From GCA-002727735 sp038134525 (GTDB lineage: Bacteria > Bacteroidota > Bacteroidia > Flavobacteriales_D > Parvicellaceae), in assembly GCA_038134525.1 (NCBI GenBank), contig JAYPVI010000004.1, positions 154,505 through 218,504 on the forward strand: a stretch of 64,000 nucleotides of DNA. The letters run 5' to 3'. Made by a program: the position numbers and the translations under genes. This document shows, in pieces, positions 35,363 through 44,941 of the stretch. The notes below the pieces were generated by a model that saw nothing but the letters and a program-made list of their open reading frames with translations, was not told the DNA's origin and did no database searches. Each line of letters starts with the position of its first letter. The stretch's first letter is position 1.

Positions 35363-38300
35363 TTAATATTTAATGAACTTAGATACTTTATTTGCAGAAT
35401 TAGAAGTCATCACAACTAAATAAGTACCTAGTGGATACGTACTCACATCAAGCATTATGTTATATAACTTACCATTAGAAAACTCGTTATTAATCAAAGA
35501 GCTGACTTTTCTTCCATTTAAATCATAAACATCAATGGAAATTTGCTCATTCAATGGACCTGCAAAAGTTATGTTGGCCACTGCAGAAGTAGGATTTGGA
35601 TATACATTAAGAGTAACAGGTGAAGAAGTAATGTCAATATGATCATGATTTTGAGTTGATAGTAGATTATCTGCTCTCCAAACACCTCTTCCATGTGTAC
35701 ATGCGTATATAGCACCAGGATTTTCTACTCTTCTAAATCTTCTGATAGAATCAAAACCTTCTTCCCAATCTCTCCATTGTTGTTGAACATCGAAAACAGG
35801 AATAGGACCAATTTCATCATTACATGGTGTCCAAGTAGTTGATGTTCCTATTGGATTATCTGTAGTAAAGATACCATACTCTGTACCAATTACGATAACG
35901 TCCGTTGATGGATCTCTTTCAAGGACACTACCAAAAACAGGCATATCAGGTAAATTCCCATCTATGGCAATAAAAGAAGGATTCACAGCTGTAGCATTAG
36001 TAGAGAAAAATACATGGTTACCGCTTGTACCAGCAGTAGTTACACAAACCTTATCAACGTCATTAGGATCAACAGAAATATCAGTTATGACATTTGTAAA
36101 TGAACCTACTGTTTTTACGCTTATATTATACTCAACAGGTCTACCATCCAACCACGTATACAAATTGGCATCGTTTTCAAAATCAATTTGAGAAATCAAT
36201 GAACCAGTAACAGTGTCACCATTAGAAATTAAAATTAAAGAATCGGTAGCCTGCGGTTTAAGATCTAAGTCTGCTCCTTCAGCAGAATAAATATTAGAAA
36301 GACCTGATATTCTAATTAGTTGTCCATTTGTTGTACCACACCAAACATAATTCATATCATGTGAAATCTCAAAACTTTTATAGTTAGTTGAACCACTGTG
36401 AAGCTTCCACCACTCTGTTGGTTTAGAGAATCTCCAAATATCTCTCGTAATAAACACCGAATTATCCCATTGGGTAACAAAGTAAGACTGCACAAAATCA
36501 GGTAATTTAATAGTATCCTTTCTGGTAACAAAAAATTGTGGTATTCCACTGATTATAATGGTAGTATCATATACATTTACATCTTGTGTCAACACATGTT
36601 GCATTGGCATACCAAAATTATCACTGTAATACGTTATGGTATCTCCAGCAGAGAGAGAGCTAGTATCTGGTGGCCAAAACTGAACCGAATCTCTTGACTG
36701 TAAGTCTTCAGGATTTTCCATTAATGCAATGGCATTGTAAAAGGGAGCACACCCTGACTCTCCAATACCTGCAGAACATGATATACTTACAGACCCCATT
36801 GAAGTTCCATTGTTATCAGAACGTCTGATATCACCATTGTAAATCGTAGCTACAAGTCCAGAAGGATCAAGGTAAGAAATTTCACATTCAAACCCATCTC
36901 CACCAAGAACTTCATTAAATTCTTTTTTCCAAGGTAGAGAATTGTCTTTGTACAATGTTCCATTATCCTGTGCACCGGCAATAACAGCACCTAGTCCACC
37001 AAATGCCATGGAATAAAATTGAGTCACATTATACCCTTTGTTTATAGGATAATTACCAAATCCTGTTCTAACTTGTACACCACCATCATTACCTACAATC
37101 ATTTCACCAACACTATTGTAAGTAAGCCTATGATTATCAGCATGAATATAGTTTGGAGAGGTTGGAGAAGCGCCCCAATTAGATGCTCTATACCACTGAC
37201 CATTATCACAGGTAGTAGCTCCTGGTGTATGAACCCAATCCCAAAGGTCAATCCCTCCTAATGTACATCCCTCACCATCTGGTGATGATAAAATAACCAA
37301 ATCATACCATCCTTGTCCGCTTCTTGAAGTAAGAGGGGCAAATGATGCAGTTGCTTGTGGCGCAATCTGGCACCAAGAATCACCATTATCAATAGATCTA
37401 TAAACTCCACCGAGTTGGCTAACTGAATTGGCAAATAATGCATACATCACATATTTGCCATCACTATTTTTTTGCTGGGAAATAGAATATTCACCTCTTA
37501 TGAACCCAAATCCTTGTAGTACGCCATTAGCATGCATATCGGTAAATGAAGCTCCTGCATCGTGGCTAACCCATGTTCTAATTCCTCCCTGTCTAACTCC
37601 GACAACAATGTGTTGTCCATCATCTGAAATTTTAACATCACCTATAGTAGCAGTTGATGAGATACCAGAAACATTTGAAGATGATTGGTAATTAGAAGAT
37701 TCATTTAGCCCAATGCTAACACCTGTAAAATAAATCTTATTATCTGCTATTGGGTCAGAAACAACTTTTAACACATCTCGGTTATCAGTTCCAGAAAGTT
37801 GCTGAAAATTGAAATTAGTTGTGGACATACTATACCATATCCCATCTCCAGTAATGTTAGCAGAACCCTCATAAGAAAAATTACCTTCGTAAGCAGAACC
37901 CCCTGTAGCCACATATAACGCTCCACCTGGTGTAATGGTAATGGATGAAACACCTAACGAACCTGTACCGCTAGCACTACTTTGCATAGCATCATCAAAT
38001 TCTTGAACTCGTTCCCAATTTGTTCCTTTATTTCTCGTAACAAATAAACCACCTGAAACAGAACCAGCAAACATAATATTATCATCATCAGGGTGTATAG
38101 CTAATCCTCTTGTTCTACCACCTATATTATCTGGGCCTTCTTCCACAAAAGATAAAACTGAAGACTTTGCCATCATCATTTGTCTTACTTGATCTTTTGC
38201 AGATGCTAGCTTTTGCAATTCCACTTTTCCAGTAATTGCATCTTTATAAAGCATTTTACGAAACTCTAGGGCTTCGTTTGCCGTGTATTGTTTATCTACA

Positions 38301-38419
38301 ATTTTTTGGCTTTTATGATAATAAGATCTTTTATTATCATAAGAATTGTGGCTTAATAAAAAGAAAACAGATGCTAATGCAGCTGTTATTGGAAGTAATA
38401 CAAAATATAATTTTTTCAT
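35363..38419 (-). CDS. T9SS-exported BNR/sortilin-like propeller protein
   Basis: This 1018-residue secreted protein has an N-terminal signal (LPITAALASVFFLLS) and a large beta-propeller domain. The propeller has many BNR/Vps10-type repeats, for example GSVSGGLFVTRNKGTNWERV, VYRSIDNGDSWCQI and GIRTWVSHDAGASF. The last 80 or so residues form a type A sorting domain: LNVYPNPTSAVANITF, ISIDVYDLNGRKV and YLVVMTSNSANKVSKFIKY. Such domains direct proteins through the type IX secretion system and are then cleaved. The propeller type occurs in sialidases and xyloglucanases, but no catalytic motif is evident. It has its own promoter. Confidence 0.85.
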   Translation of the reverse strand: MKKLYFVLLPITAALASVFFLLSHNSYDNKRSYYHKSQKIVDKQYTANEALEFRKMLYKDAITGKVELQKLASAKDQVRQMMMAKSSVLSFVEEGPDNIGGRTRGLAIHPDDDNIMFAGSVSGGLFVTRNKGTNWERVQEFDDAMQSSASGTGSLGVSSITITPGGALYVATGGSAYEGNFSYEGSANITGDGIWYSMSTTNFNFQQLSGTDNRDVLKVVSDPIADNKIYFTGVSIGLNESSNYQSSSNVSGISSTATIGDVKISDDGQHIVVGVRQGGIRTWVSHDAGASFTDMHANGVLQGFGFIRGEYSISQQKNSDGKYVMYALFANSVSQLGGVYRSIDNGDSWCQIAPQATASFAPLTSRSGQGWYDLVILSSPDGEGCTLGGIDLWDWVHTPGATTCDNGQWYRASNWGASPTSPNYIHADNHRLTYNSVGEMIVGNDGGVQVRTGFGNYPINKGYNVTQFYSMAFGGLGAVIAGAQDNGTLYKDNSLPWKKEFNEVLGGDGFECEISYLDPSGLVATIYNGDIRRSDNNGTSMGSVSISCSAGIGESGCAPFYNAIALMENPEDLQSRDSVQFWPPDTSSLSAGDTITYYSDNFGMPMQHVLTQDVNVYDTTIIISGIPQFFVTRKDTIKLPDFVQSYFVTQWDNSVFITRDIWRFSKPTEWWKLHSGSTNYKSFEISHDMNYVWCGTTNGQLIRISGLSNIYSAEGADLDLKPQATDSLILISNGDTVTGSLISQIDFENDANLYTWLDGRPVEYNISVKTVGSFTNVITDISVDPNDVDKVCVTTAGTSGNHVFFSTNATAVNPSFIAIDGNLPDMPVFGSVLERDPSTDVIVIGTEYGIFTTDNPIGTSTTWTPCNDEIGPIPVFDVQQQWRDWEEGFDSIRRFRRVENPGAIYACTHGRGVWRADNLLSTQNHDHIDITSSPVTLNVYPNPTSAVANITFAGPLNEQISIDVYDLNGRKVSSLINNEFSNGKLYNIMLDVSTYPLGTYLVVMTSNSANKVSKFIKY

Positions 38420-38446
38420 TCTATTATGGTTTCGCTTATAATTATC

Positions 38447-38475
38447 CGAAAATACGAATAATTGAGTTAACCAAA
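38447..38475 (-). promoter_or_regulatory. Promoter of the T9SS propeller-protein gene
   Basis: Minus strand: TTTG (38475-38472), 17-base spacer, TATTTTCG (38454-38447; one mismatch from TAnnTTTG). It lies 28 bases before the start codon. Confidence 0.55.
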
Positions 38476-38506
38476 TAAATGTTTAGAATAAAATATTAAA
38501 TTAATG

Positions 38507-39370
38507 TTAAAATAGGTGTTTTTCGGCATGATAGCTTGACCTCACTAGAGGCCCACTTTCCACAAATCTAAAGCCCATTTTGATGCCTAATTTTTGGTAT
38601 TCTTCAAATTTTTCTGGAGTGATAAAATCTTTAACTTCTGCATGCTTTGGAGTTGGCTGAAGATATTGACCTAATGTCAAAACATCAACCTCAACTGATC
38701 TTAAATCCTGCATAGTTTCAATTACTTCCTCTTCTGTTTCACCTAAACCTAGCATGAGGCCAGATTTGGTTTTCATCCCTCCTTTTTTAAGTCTAAGTAG
38801 TAACTCTAAACTACGATTATACTTAGCTTGAATTCGAATTTTTTTAGTTAACCTCCTAACTGTTTCGATGTTATGAGATACAATTTCTGGAGCAACCTCG
38901 ATTATTCTTTGAAGATTTTCCCATTTTCCAGCAAAATCAGGTATTAATGTTTCTAAAGTTGTTTCTGGAGATTTTCTTCTAATTGCTTTAACAGTTTTAA
39001 CCCAAATATCTGCCCCTCCATCTTGAAGATCATCACGGTCAACAGAAGTAATAACAGCGTGCTTTACGTTCATTAACTTTACAGAATTGGCGACTCTTGC
39101 TGGCTCAAAAACGTCAACTTCTTCTGGCTTACCTGTTGAAACTGCGCAAAAGTCACATGAGCGAGTACAAACATTGCCTAAAATCATAAACGTGGCTGTA
39201 CCAGCTCCCCAACACTCACCCATATTAGGACAATTTCCACTTTCACATATGGTATGAAGTTTATGTTCCGAAACCAAGTTTCTCACCTTCTTGTAAGACT
39301 CACCAGTAGGCAATTTTACTTTGAGCCAACTTGGTTTTTTTGGTTTTTTCAAAACGTTAGTCTCTGACAT
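38507..39370 (-). CDS. lipA: Lipoyl synthase
   Basis: LipA is a radical SAM enzyme inserting two sulfurs into octanoyl groups on lipoyl-dependent proteins. The 287-residue protein carries both iron-sulfur sites. The auxiliary cluster cysteines are in CESGNCPNMGEC, with the SAM-binding CTRSCDFCAV near residue 66, and the conserved C-terminal RSSYHAE provides the serine ligand. The ATG at 39370 is chosen, since the frame extends upstream only to a TTG. It begins five bases after the stop of the upstream envelope protein gene, so both share a transcript. Confidence 0.95.
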   Translation of the reverse strand: MSETNVLKKPKKPSWLKVKLPTGESYKKVRNLVSEHKLHTICESGNCPNMGECWGAGTATFMILGNVCTRSCDFCAVSTGKPEEVDVFEPARVANSVKLMNVKHAVITSVDRDDLQDGGADIWVKTVKAIRRKSPETTLETLIPDFAGKWENLQRIIEVAPEIVSHNIETVRRLTKKIRIQAKYNRSLELLLRLKKGGMKTKSGLMLGLGETEEEVIETMQDLRSVEVDVLTLGQYLQPTPKHAEVKDFITPEKFEEYQKLGIKMGFRFVESGPLVRSSYHAEKHLF

Positions 39371-39375
39371 ATTAA

Positions 39376-40128
39376 TCAATAAAATTTGTTCCCTAAGGAA
39401 AAGTTCAAATATACGGTAGCAAAATAAAAAGCAGCGTCATTGTTAGCCATTATTTCAACTTGACTGAAATATGCATCAACAGTAATTCCCAATTCAATAT
39501 TTTGAATCAACTCAGGCACAACAGAATAATCTGCTTCTAAACCAGTACGTAAAAATAACCCAGGTTGAAATTGATATTCAAATAACCCCCTAAATCGAGG
39601 TCCTCTTCCATAAATATCAAAGTATCCATGTTCACTAGGATCGTAGCGTTCAGGAACAACTGCTATGGGAACTCCATTGTAATCTCTCTTGTAAATTTGG
39701 AGATATACAGGTCTTGTACATGCAAGTGAAAATCCTGCACTTGCATTAAATGCAAATTGCACCCCATTATTTCTAAATTTTTCAAATAATAGTTTCCGTT
39801 TTCCTGTGCCAAACCGAATTACATTTAGGTAATTCAATTTTCCATAAACATACTTTTTTGCACTTTCATCTCCAAAACCCAGCATTTTATATTCTTTAGG
39901 ATGCTTCATGCTTAAAAGTTCAGCATGTAATAACGTTTTTTTCTTGTACGTTTTAAATTTAGCAACATCAAGATTTACTCCTAAACCGTTTGAATGAAAA
40001 ACAGCACCAACCCAAACTTCCTTGGAAACTCGAACCTTAAGTAATTCTTCCTGAGGCATTTGACCATTGCAGCAATAAACAAATCCTAAAAATATAGAGG
40101 AGAAAAAAACAAAATAAGGGAGATTCAT
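39376..40128 (-). CDS. Unknown secreted envelope protein upstream of lipA
   Basis: I do not recognise a named family. The protein of about 250 residues has a signal peptide (NLPYFVFFSSIFLGFVYCCNGQ) and is beta-rich. GAVFHSNGLGVNLDV, FNASAGFSLACTRPVYLQIY and FEYQFQPGLFLRTGLEADYS resemble strands of an outer-membrane barrel. It ends in NKFY, an aromatic C-terminus. An in-frame ATG 18 bases further upstream exists, but a TATTTTTG promoter element overlaps it, favouring the ATG at 40128. Co-transcription with lipA is likely but probably not functional. Confidence 0.6.
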   Translation of the reverse strand: MNLPYFVFFSSIFLGFVYCCNGQMPQEELLKVRVSKEVWVGAVFHSNGLGVNLDVAKFKTYKKKTLLHAELLSMKHPKEYKMLGFGDESAKKYVYGKLNYLNVIRFGTGKRKLLFEKFRNNGVQFAFNASAGFSLACTRPVYLQIYKRDYNGVPIAVVPERYDPSEHGYFDIYGRGPRFRGLFEYQFQPGLFLRTGLEADYSVVPELIQNIELGITVDAYFSQVEIMANNDAAFYFATVYLNFSLGNKFY

Positions 40129-40133
40129 AATTG

Positions 40134-40141
40134 CAAAAATA
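40134..40141 (-). promoter_or_regulatory. Putative -7 element upstream of the lipA operon
   Basis: The minus strand reads TATTTTTG, matching TAnnTTTG. It would start transcription almost at the ATG at 40128, implying a very short or absent leader. No good -33 box was found. Confidence 0.35.
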
Positions 40142-40185
40142 TGCAATTATTGAGAAAGTAGATTTGGTTTAAAAAAAAGTAATAA

Positions 40186-40365
40186 TTAAAAACTCTTGTC
40201 GTTTATGTTTTCATTAGCCTCACAAGATAAAACATCAATCTGTGAATTGGATATATGAATAGAACTGTAAGCTGGACAAGTTTTTTGAACAGGCTTGAAT
40301 AAATAACAAGAAGGAACAGACATGATAAATATGAATGCAAAAACTAACATTAAATTCTTTCTCAT
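40186..40365 (-). CDS. Small lipoprotein with CPAY motif
   Basis: This 59-residue protein starts MRKNLMLVFAFIFIMSVPSC, a lipoprotein signal with lipid cysteine at residue 20. After KPVQKTCPAYSS it has only a short polar tail containing another Cys (LSCEANE). The K.CPAY motif recurs in tiny lipoproteins of Bacteroidota whose function is unknown. The ATG at 40365 is supported by a -7 element at 40383-40390. A longer reading from 40401 would begin upstream of that promoter. Confidence 0.6.
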   Translation of the reverse strand: MRKNLMLVFAFIFIMSVPSCYLFKPVQKTCPAYSSIHISNSQIDVLSCEANENINDKSF

Positions 40366-40382
40366 AATAATAGATTGTATAA

Positions 40383-40390
40383 CAAATGTA
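40383..40390 (-). promoter_or_regulatory. -7 element for the CPAY lipoprotein gene
   Basis: The minus strand reads TACATTTG, an exact TAnnTTTG match, about 18 bases before the ATG at 40365. The -33 region is not recognisable. Confidence 0.45.
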
Positions 40391-40444
40391 TTAAAAAACA
40401 CAAAGTATGAATAAAAACATTAATTTTTATTTTTACTAAAGCAT

Positions 40445-41128
40445 ATGTTAACAAAATCAGCCTTTAAAGAACTTATACCCTCCAGTTGGTATGAATTATT
40501 AAAAGACAACTTCAGTGAAAACAGAACTGAAACGATCATAAAAAAACTGAATATTTCTATTAAATCTAATCAATTATTGCCTCCTATCAACCAGATTTTC
40601 AAAATTTACGAGTTATTAAATATTAATCAAATCAAAGTGCTGATACTTGGACAAGACCCTTATCATGGGTTAGGTCAAGCACATGGATTAAGTTTTTCTA
40701 TTGAAAACCAATTCAAACATCCCCCATCATTGGTTAATATTTTTAAAGAAATTAAACAAGATATTGGAATTGAAAATAAAAATGGGAATTTAATCAATTG
40801 GGTAAAACAAGGTGTTTTTTTATTAAACAGTGTTTTAACCGTGGATTTGGAAAAACCTAATTCACATCAAAATATAGGATGGGAAAACATAACAAATAAA
40901 ACAATCCATCTTATTTCAAATCATCATAATCATGTGGTTTTTATGCTTTGGGGTGCAAAAGCTCAAAAAAAAGAAATACTCATTGACGAAAAAAAACATT
41001 TAATATTGAAAACATCTCATCCTTCTCCCCTATCTTCCTACAGAGGTTTTATGGGGTGTAAACACTTTTCAAGGGCTAACAACTATTTAAAAAAACATCA
41101 CGGATTACAAATTGATTGGAAGACTTGA
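40445..41128 (+). CDS. ung: Uracil-DNA glycosylase (family 1)
   Basis: Ung excises uracil from DNA as the first step of base-excision repair. The 227-residue protein has the water-activating motif LILGQDPYHGLGQAHGLSFS near residues 62-82. It also has NIFKEIKQDIG, WVKQGVFLLNSVLTV, and the DNA-intercalating loop HPSPLSSYRGFMGCKHFS near residue 198. The length is standard. The next gene appears to start at a TTG overlapping the ung TGA. Confidence 0.96.
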   Translation: MLTKSAFKELIPSSWYELLKDNFSENRTETIIKKLNISIKSNQLLPPINQIFKIYELLNINQIKVLILGQDPYHGLGQAHGLSFSIENQFKHPPSLVNIFKEIKQDIGIENKNGNLINWVKQGVFLLNSVLTVDLEKPNSHQNIGWENITNKTIHLISNHHNHVVFMLWGAKAQKKEILIDEKKHLILKTSHPSPLSSYRGFMGCKHFSRANNYLKKHHGLQIDWKT

Positions 41129-42783
41129 AAAAACACCTACTCATCATCTCATGTTTATTCTTTTTCTTGTCTAACTCAAAAGCACAAGAATTAAATGAAA
41201 TAATTATTTACTACAAACAGTTAAAACAAAAAAAAATAAAATATAAGAATGAAACAAATCTTACCTTTTTTGAAGCAAAAAAGGAAGCCTCAGACGAATG
41301 GGAAAAACTAATTTCACAAGGTTATCTAAATGCATCTATAGATTCCATCACAATCGAATCTAATCATTTTAAAATCCATATTAACGAAAGAAAAAAAGTT
41401 GAAATTAAATCTTCAAAAAAGGAAGAAGGTAATAAAACTGAAATAGAAACAAATCCTTTCAAAAAAAACAATATAGTTGATTATCCTATTCAATTAAATA
41501 AGGTTTTAGTTGAGCTTAATAATTGTGGATTCCCATTTGCTAATCTTGACATTTCATCATCAAGTTTAGATTCGAATAATTTAAATTTTAATATAAAATT
41601 GGAAAAAGGTCCACAAGTAAGAATTGATTCTTTAATTAATCCAGAACTAAATGAAAAACAACTTAAACTTCTTAAAAGACTTATTGAAATTGATAAAGGA
41701 ACTCTATTTAATTATGAAAAAATAATAGACATTGAATCCACCATTTCCAATTTGAGCTATTTAAAATCTATAAGACCACCTGCTTATGAGTTTATCGATG
41801 GTAAAGCAATAATCTATACCTACATAAAGATGAAATCATCAAATAACGCCAATGGAATCATTGGTATTCAACCTGATAACGAAGGGCGGATTCAATTTAC
41901 TGGAAACATTATGCTTGACCTAAATAACAACTTTAATTATGGTGAAAAAATTGAGTTTAAGTGGAGAAAGATGTTTAACGCATCTCAAAATCTAATTTCA
42001 TCTGTTAATTTACCCTATGTTTTTGGAGCACCACTTGAATTTGATGCCAATATAAATATGATTAGAAAAGACACGTCATTTTTCAACTTTGACGCATCAG
42101 CAAATTTTTGTTATAGCCGAAGTCCCAAAAGCAAAATAGGGATTGTTTTTACACAAAATTTATCAACCAACGTCCAACAATCTAATTATAACTTTACATC
42201 GACTAAAAATTTTGGGTTTATTATAGAGCAAAATCATCTTAATCGCAACATCAACCCAACAAAGGGATGGAGAATAAATTCTTCTATTAAAACTGGGAAT
42301 AAACAAACACTTTTTAGCACAAGTGATGATTTAGTTGAAACGCCTAATTACAATCTGATATTGGACTATTGTCACTTTATTAAATTAACAAAAAGACTAA
42401 CTTCAAAACAACAGATATCTTTAAATTCCACCGTAAACGAAAATCTATTTGAAAACGAGTTAGACCGTATTGGTGGATACAACTCAATAAGAGGGTTTGA
42501 TGAAGAATCCATTTGGGCCAGTTCATATGGCGTGTCAAATACTGAAATTCACTTTGCAATTGACAACGAATCAAGCATTTTTCTGTTTTCCGACTGGGCT
42601 TGGACAGAAAGGAAATTAACAACTGAATATGAAAATATTTGGCTTAAAAGTTTTGGATTTGGAACTAATATTGGATTTAATAATGGACTTTTAAGTTTAG
42701 TTTATGGATTAGGCAGTGTCGTTGGTGAACCTACACTACTAAGGACAGGAAAAATACATATTGGATTTACAAGCTTCTTTTAA
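41125..42783 (+). CDS. Omp85-family outer-membrane protein (BamA/TamA-like)
   Basis: The protein of about 552 residues has a signal peptide (KKHLLIISCLFFFLSNSKAQ), a periplasmic part resembling POTRA folds (about residues 30-230), and a C-terminal barrel. The barrel contains GGYNSIRGFDEESIWASSYG, the IRGF form of the (V/I)RG(F/Y) loop that defines Omp85 proteins. It ends in GFTSFF with a terminal Phe. BamA itself is larger with more POTRA domains, so this is more likely a TamA-like or dedicated transporter. TTG at 41125 overlaps the ung TGA and is the best start. Confidence 0.75.
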   Translation: MKKHLLIISCLFFFLSNSKAQELNEIIIYYKQLKQKKIKYKNETNLTFFEAKKEASDEWEKLISQGYLNASIDSITIESNHFKIHINERKKVEIKSSKKEEGNKTEIETNPFKKNNIVDYPIQLNKVLVELNNCGFPFANLDISSSSLDSNNLNFNIKLEKGPQVRIDSLINPELNEKQLKLLKRLIEIDKGTLFNYEKIIDIESTISNLSYLKSIRPPAYEFIDGKAIIYTYIKMKSSNNANGIIGIQPDNEGRIQFTGNIMLDLNNNFNYGEKIEFKWRKMFNASQNLISSVNLPYVFGAPLEFDANINMIRKDTSFFNFDASANFCYSRSPKSKIGIVFTQNLSTNVQQSNYNFTSTKNFGFIIEQNHLNRNINPTKGWRINSSIKTGNKQTLFSTSDDLVETPNYNLILDYCHFIKLTKRLTSKQQISLNSTVNENLFENELDRIGGYNSIRGFDEESIWASSYGVSNTEIHFAIDNESSIFLFSDWAWTERKLTTEYENIWLKSFGFGTNIGFNNGLLSLVYGLGSVVGEPTLLRTGKIHIGFTSFF

Positions 42784-42819
42784 AAATGTTAAACGAATTT
42801 CAATACTTAATTCAAACTA

Positions 42820-42850
42820 TTGGATTTCATCTTTTTAAACTTTACTTTCG
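42820..42850 (+). promoter_or_regulatory. Promoter of ahcY
   Basis: TTG (42820-42822), 20-base spacer, TACTTTCG (42843-42850; one mismatch from TAnnTTTG). The box ends 18 bases before the ahcY ATG. Confidence 0.6.
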
Positions 42851-42868
42851 CAGGAAATTTTATTATCG

Positions 42869-44179
42869 ATGAGTCAAACAACAAATTTACCGTACAAAGT
42901 AAAAGACATAAGCCAAGCTGATTGGGGAAGAAAAGAAATTAGATTAGCTGAAGCTGAGATGCCAGGTTTAATGTCACTTAGAGAAGAGTATAAAGATGAA
43001 CAACCGTTAAAAGGTGCTCGTATAGCAGGATGTCTGCATATGACCATTCAAACTGCTGTGTTAATAGAAACCTTGATTGAACTAGGTGCTGAAGTAACAT
43101 GGTCATCATGTAATATATTTTCTACACAAGATCATGCGGCTGCAGCCATCGCTGAAGCAGGAATTCCAGTTTATGCTTGGAAGGGCATGAATGAAGAAGA
43201 ATTCGATTGGTGTATTGAACAGACGCTGTTTGCTTTCAAAGACAACCAACCATTAAATATGATTTTAGATGATGGCGGTGATTTAACCAATATGGTACTG
43301 GATAATTATCCAGAGCTAGTTGGAAATATTAAAGGATTATCTGAAGAAACTACTACAGGTGTTCACCGATTATATGAAAGAGTAATTAATGGCACCTTGC
43401 CTATTCCGGCCATTAACATCAATGATTCTGTAACTAAATCTAAGTTTGATAACAAATATGGTTGTAAAGAATCATTAGTCGATGCTATAAGAAGAGCAAC
43501 AGATGTGATGTTAGCTGGTAAAGTAGCTGTTGTTGCAGGATATGGTGATGTAGGAAAAGGATCAGCCGCTTCACTTCAGGGAGCTGGAGCAAGAGTTATA
43601 GTAACTGAAATTGACCCTATATGTGCACTTCAAGCTGCAATGGATGGATTTGAGGTTAAAAAAATGGATAATGCAGTTGCTGAAGCAGATATCGTTGTTA
43701 CAGCAACAGGCAATAAAGACATTATTAAAGGACATCATTTTGAACTCATGAAAGATAAAACTATTGTTTGCAATATTGGTCACTTTGATAATGAAATAGA
43801 CGTAGCATGGCTTGATCAGAATTATGGTTCATCGAAAACCACTATAAAACCACAAGTTGACTTGTATAATATTAATGGAAGAGACATTATTTTGCTTGCA
43901 GAGGGAAGGCTCGTCAATCTTGGTTGCGCAACTGGTCATCCATCATTTGTTATGAGCAACTCATTTACGAACCAAACATTAGCACAAATTGAACTTTGGA
44001 AAAACAGTGAAAACTACAAAAACGAAGTCTACATGCTACCTAAACATCTTGATGAAAAAGTAGCCTATTTGCATCTATCTAAAATAGGTGTTGAATTAGA
44101 AACTCTTTCTAAAGAACAAGCTGATTACATTGGCGTAAAAGTCAATGGTCCTTATAAACCTGAACATTACAGGTATTAA
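42869..44179 (+). CDS. ahcY: Adenosylhomocysteinase
   Basis: AhcY hydrolyses S-adenosylhomocysteine to adenosine and homocysteine, removing the product inhibitor of methyltransferases. The 436-residue protein shows the substrate site CLHMTIQTAVLIETL and WSSCNIFSTQDHAAAAIAE. The NAD-binding loop VAGYGDVGKGSAASLQGAGA is near residues 221-240, and the conserved C-terminus KPEHYRY supplies Lys and Tyr to the NAD of a neighbouring subunit. It is preceded by its own promoter. Confidence 0.97.
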   Translation: MSQTTNLPYKVKDISQADWGRKEIRLAEAEMPGLMSLREEYKDEQPLKGARIAGCLHMTIQTAVLIETLIELGAEVTWSSCNIFSTQDHAAAAIAEAGIPVYAWKGMNEEEFDWCIEQTLFAFKDNQPLNMILDDGGDLTNMVLDNYPELVGNIKGLSEETTTGVHRLYERVINGTLPIPAININDSVTKSKFDNKYGCKESLVDAIRRATDVMLAGKVAVVAGYGDVGKGSAASLQGAGARVIVTEIDPICALQAAMDGFEVKKMDNAVAEADIVVTATGNKDIIKGHHFELMKDKTIVCNIGHFDNEIDVAWLDQNYGSSKTTIKPQVDLYNINGRDIILLAEGRLVNLGCATGHPSFVMSNSFTNQTLAQIELWKNSENYKNEVYMLPKHLDEKVAYLHLSKIGVELETLSKEQADYIGVKVNGPYKPEHYRY

Positions 44180-44190
44180 TATCAGATGTA

Positions 44191-44916
44191 TTGAAATTTA
44201 TTCAAAGGCTTAAATATTACCTTATAGGTTTTAGTTTAGGCCTTTTTTTTGTCTTTCTCCTTTTTAAAGACCGAACTTGGAACTGGTTACCAGAGAATAG
44301 GGTATTAAACTTTATTGCTGAACACCCTATTTTAATTGATGAAAATATTTACTTATCACTTTCAGATTCAATTAACTTTAGCAAAACAACGTTCGATGTA
44401 GTTTTACATGGTAAAGTAGATTTTTCAAACAGTAATACTACGGGAAAAATAAAGGTATATCATCTGTATAACGATAATATTCAAATTGAGATGGCATTAT
44501 CTTTCACCGATTCCATTTCCAGAATTACAAAGTTCAAGGATATCACACTACCTTACACTAAAAATTTATATGAAAAAACTTCACCCATTTACATGGATAA
44601 TGAAAACTTCATTAATCTTTTAAATGATATTAAATTTACATTTAGTAAAATCTTCAATTGTCAAATTCAAAATTGGGGGTTTAATAGTAACATCATCAAA
44701 AAGAACCTGTTTTCAATTCAAGTTTTATGGAAGGAATCTCTCCCCTACAATAAACCCAATCCTCAATTTATTGCTTACATCACGGTAAATGGAACGAAAT
44801 ACCTTATCTATTTTGAAAAAGGAGATCAAAGAATTCGATTTAAAAATATTATAAAAGCTGATCAACTAATTAAAGAACAACCTCTTTTAGAGCAAATATC
44901 AAATTTAGCCTGTTAA
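44191..44916 (+). CDS. Unknown membrane-anchored protein downstream of ahcY
   Basis: This 241-residue protein starts at TTG 44191; the nearby ATG at 44186 is out of frame. The N-terminal IQRLKYYLIGFSLGLFFVFL is a signal anchor, and RVLNFIAEHPILI follows. That opening resembles a Bacteroidota group annotated with DUF4258, but the remainder lacks an obvious domain. The body is predicted to be periplasmic with mixed strands (GTKYLIYFEKGDQRIRF). It is 11 bases behind ahcY, probably the same transcript. Function unknown. Confidence 0.55.
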   Translation: MKFIQRLKYYLIGFSLGLFFVFLLFKDRTWNWLPENRVLNFIAEHPILIDENIYLSLSDSINFSKTTFDVVLHGKVDFSNSNTTGKIKVYHLYNDNIQIEMALSFTDSISRITKFKDITLPYTKNLYEKTSPIYMDNENFINLLNDIKFTFSKIFNCQIQNWGFNSNIIKKNLFSIQVLWKESLPYNKPNPQFIAYITVNGTKYLIYFEKGDQRIRFKNIIKADQLIKEQPLLEQISNLAC

Positions 44917-44941
44917 AATTAAGCTCAATAAGAGTAGGCTA
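44906..44941. terminator. Possible bidirectional terminator
   Basis: TAGCCT and AGGCTA (44936-44941) can pair across a 24-base loop and are followed on the + strand by seven T. The position between two convergent genes fits, but the six-pair stem and long loop are weak. Confidence 0.3.

Noticed and set aside
35363..38419. Calling the propeller protein a sialidase
   Set aside because: BNR-type repeats are present but I see no sialidase FRIP motif or catalytic set, so only a structural description is justified.
41125..42783. Naming the Omp85-family protein BamA
   Set aside because: It is too short and appears to have fewer POTRA domains than BamA, and it is not next to skp/ompH or lipid A genes. 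Only the family can be supported.
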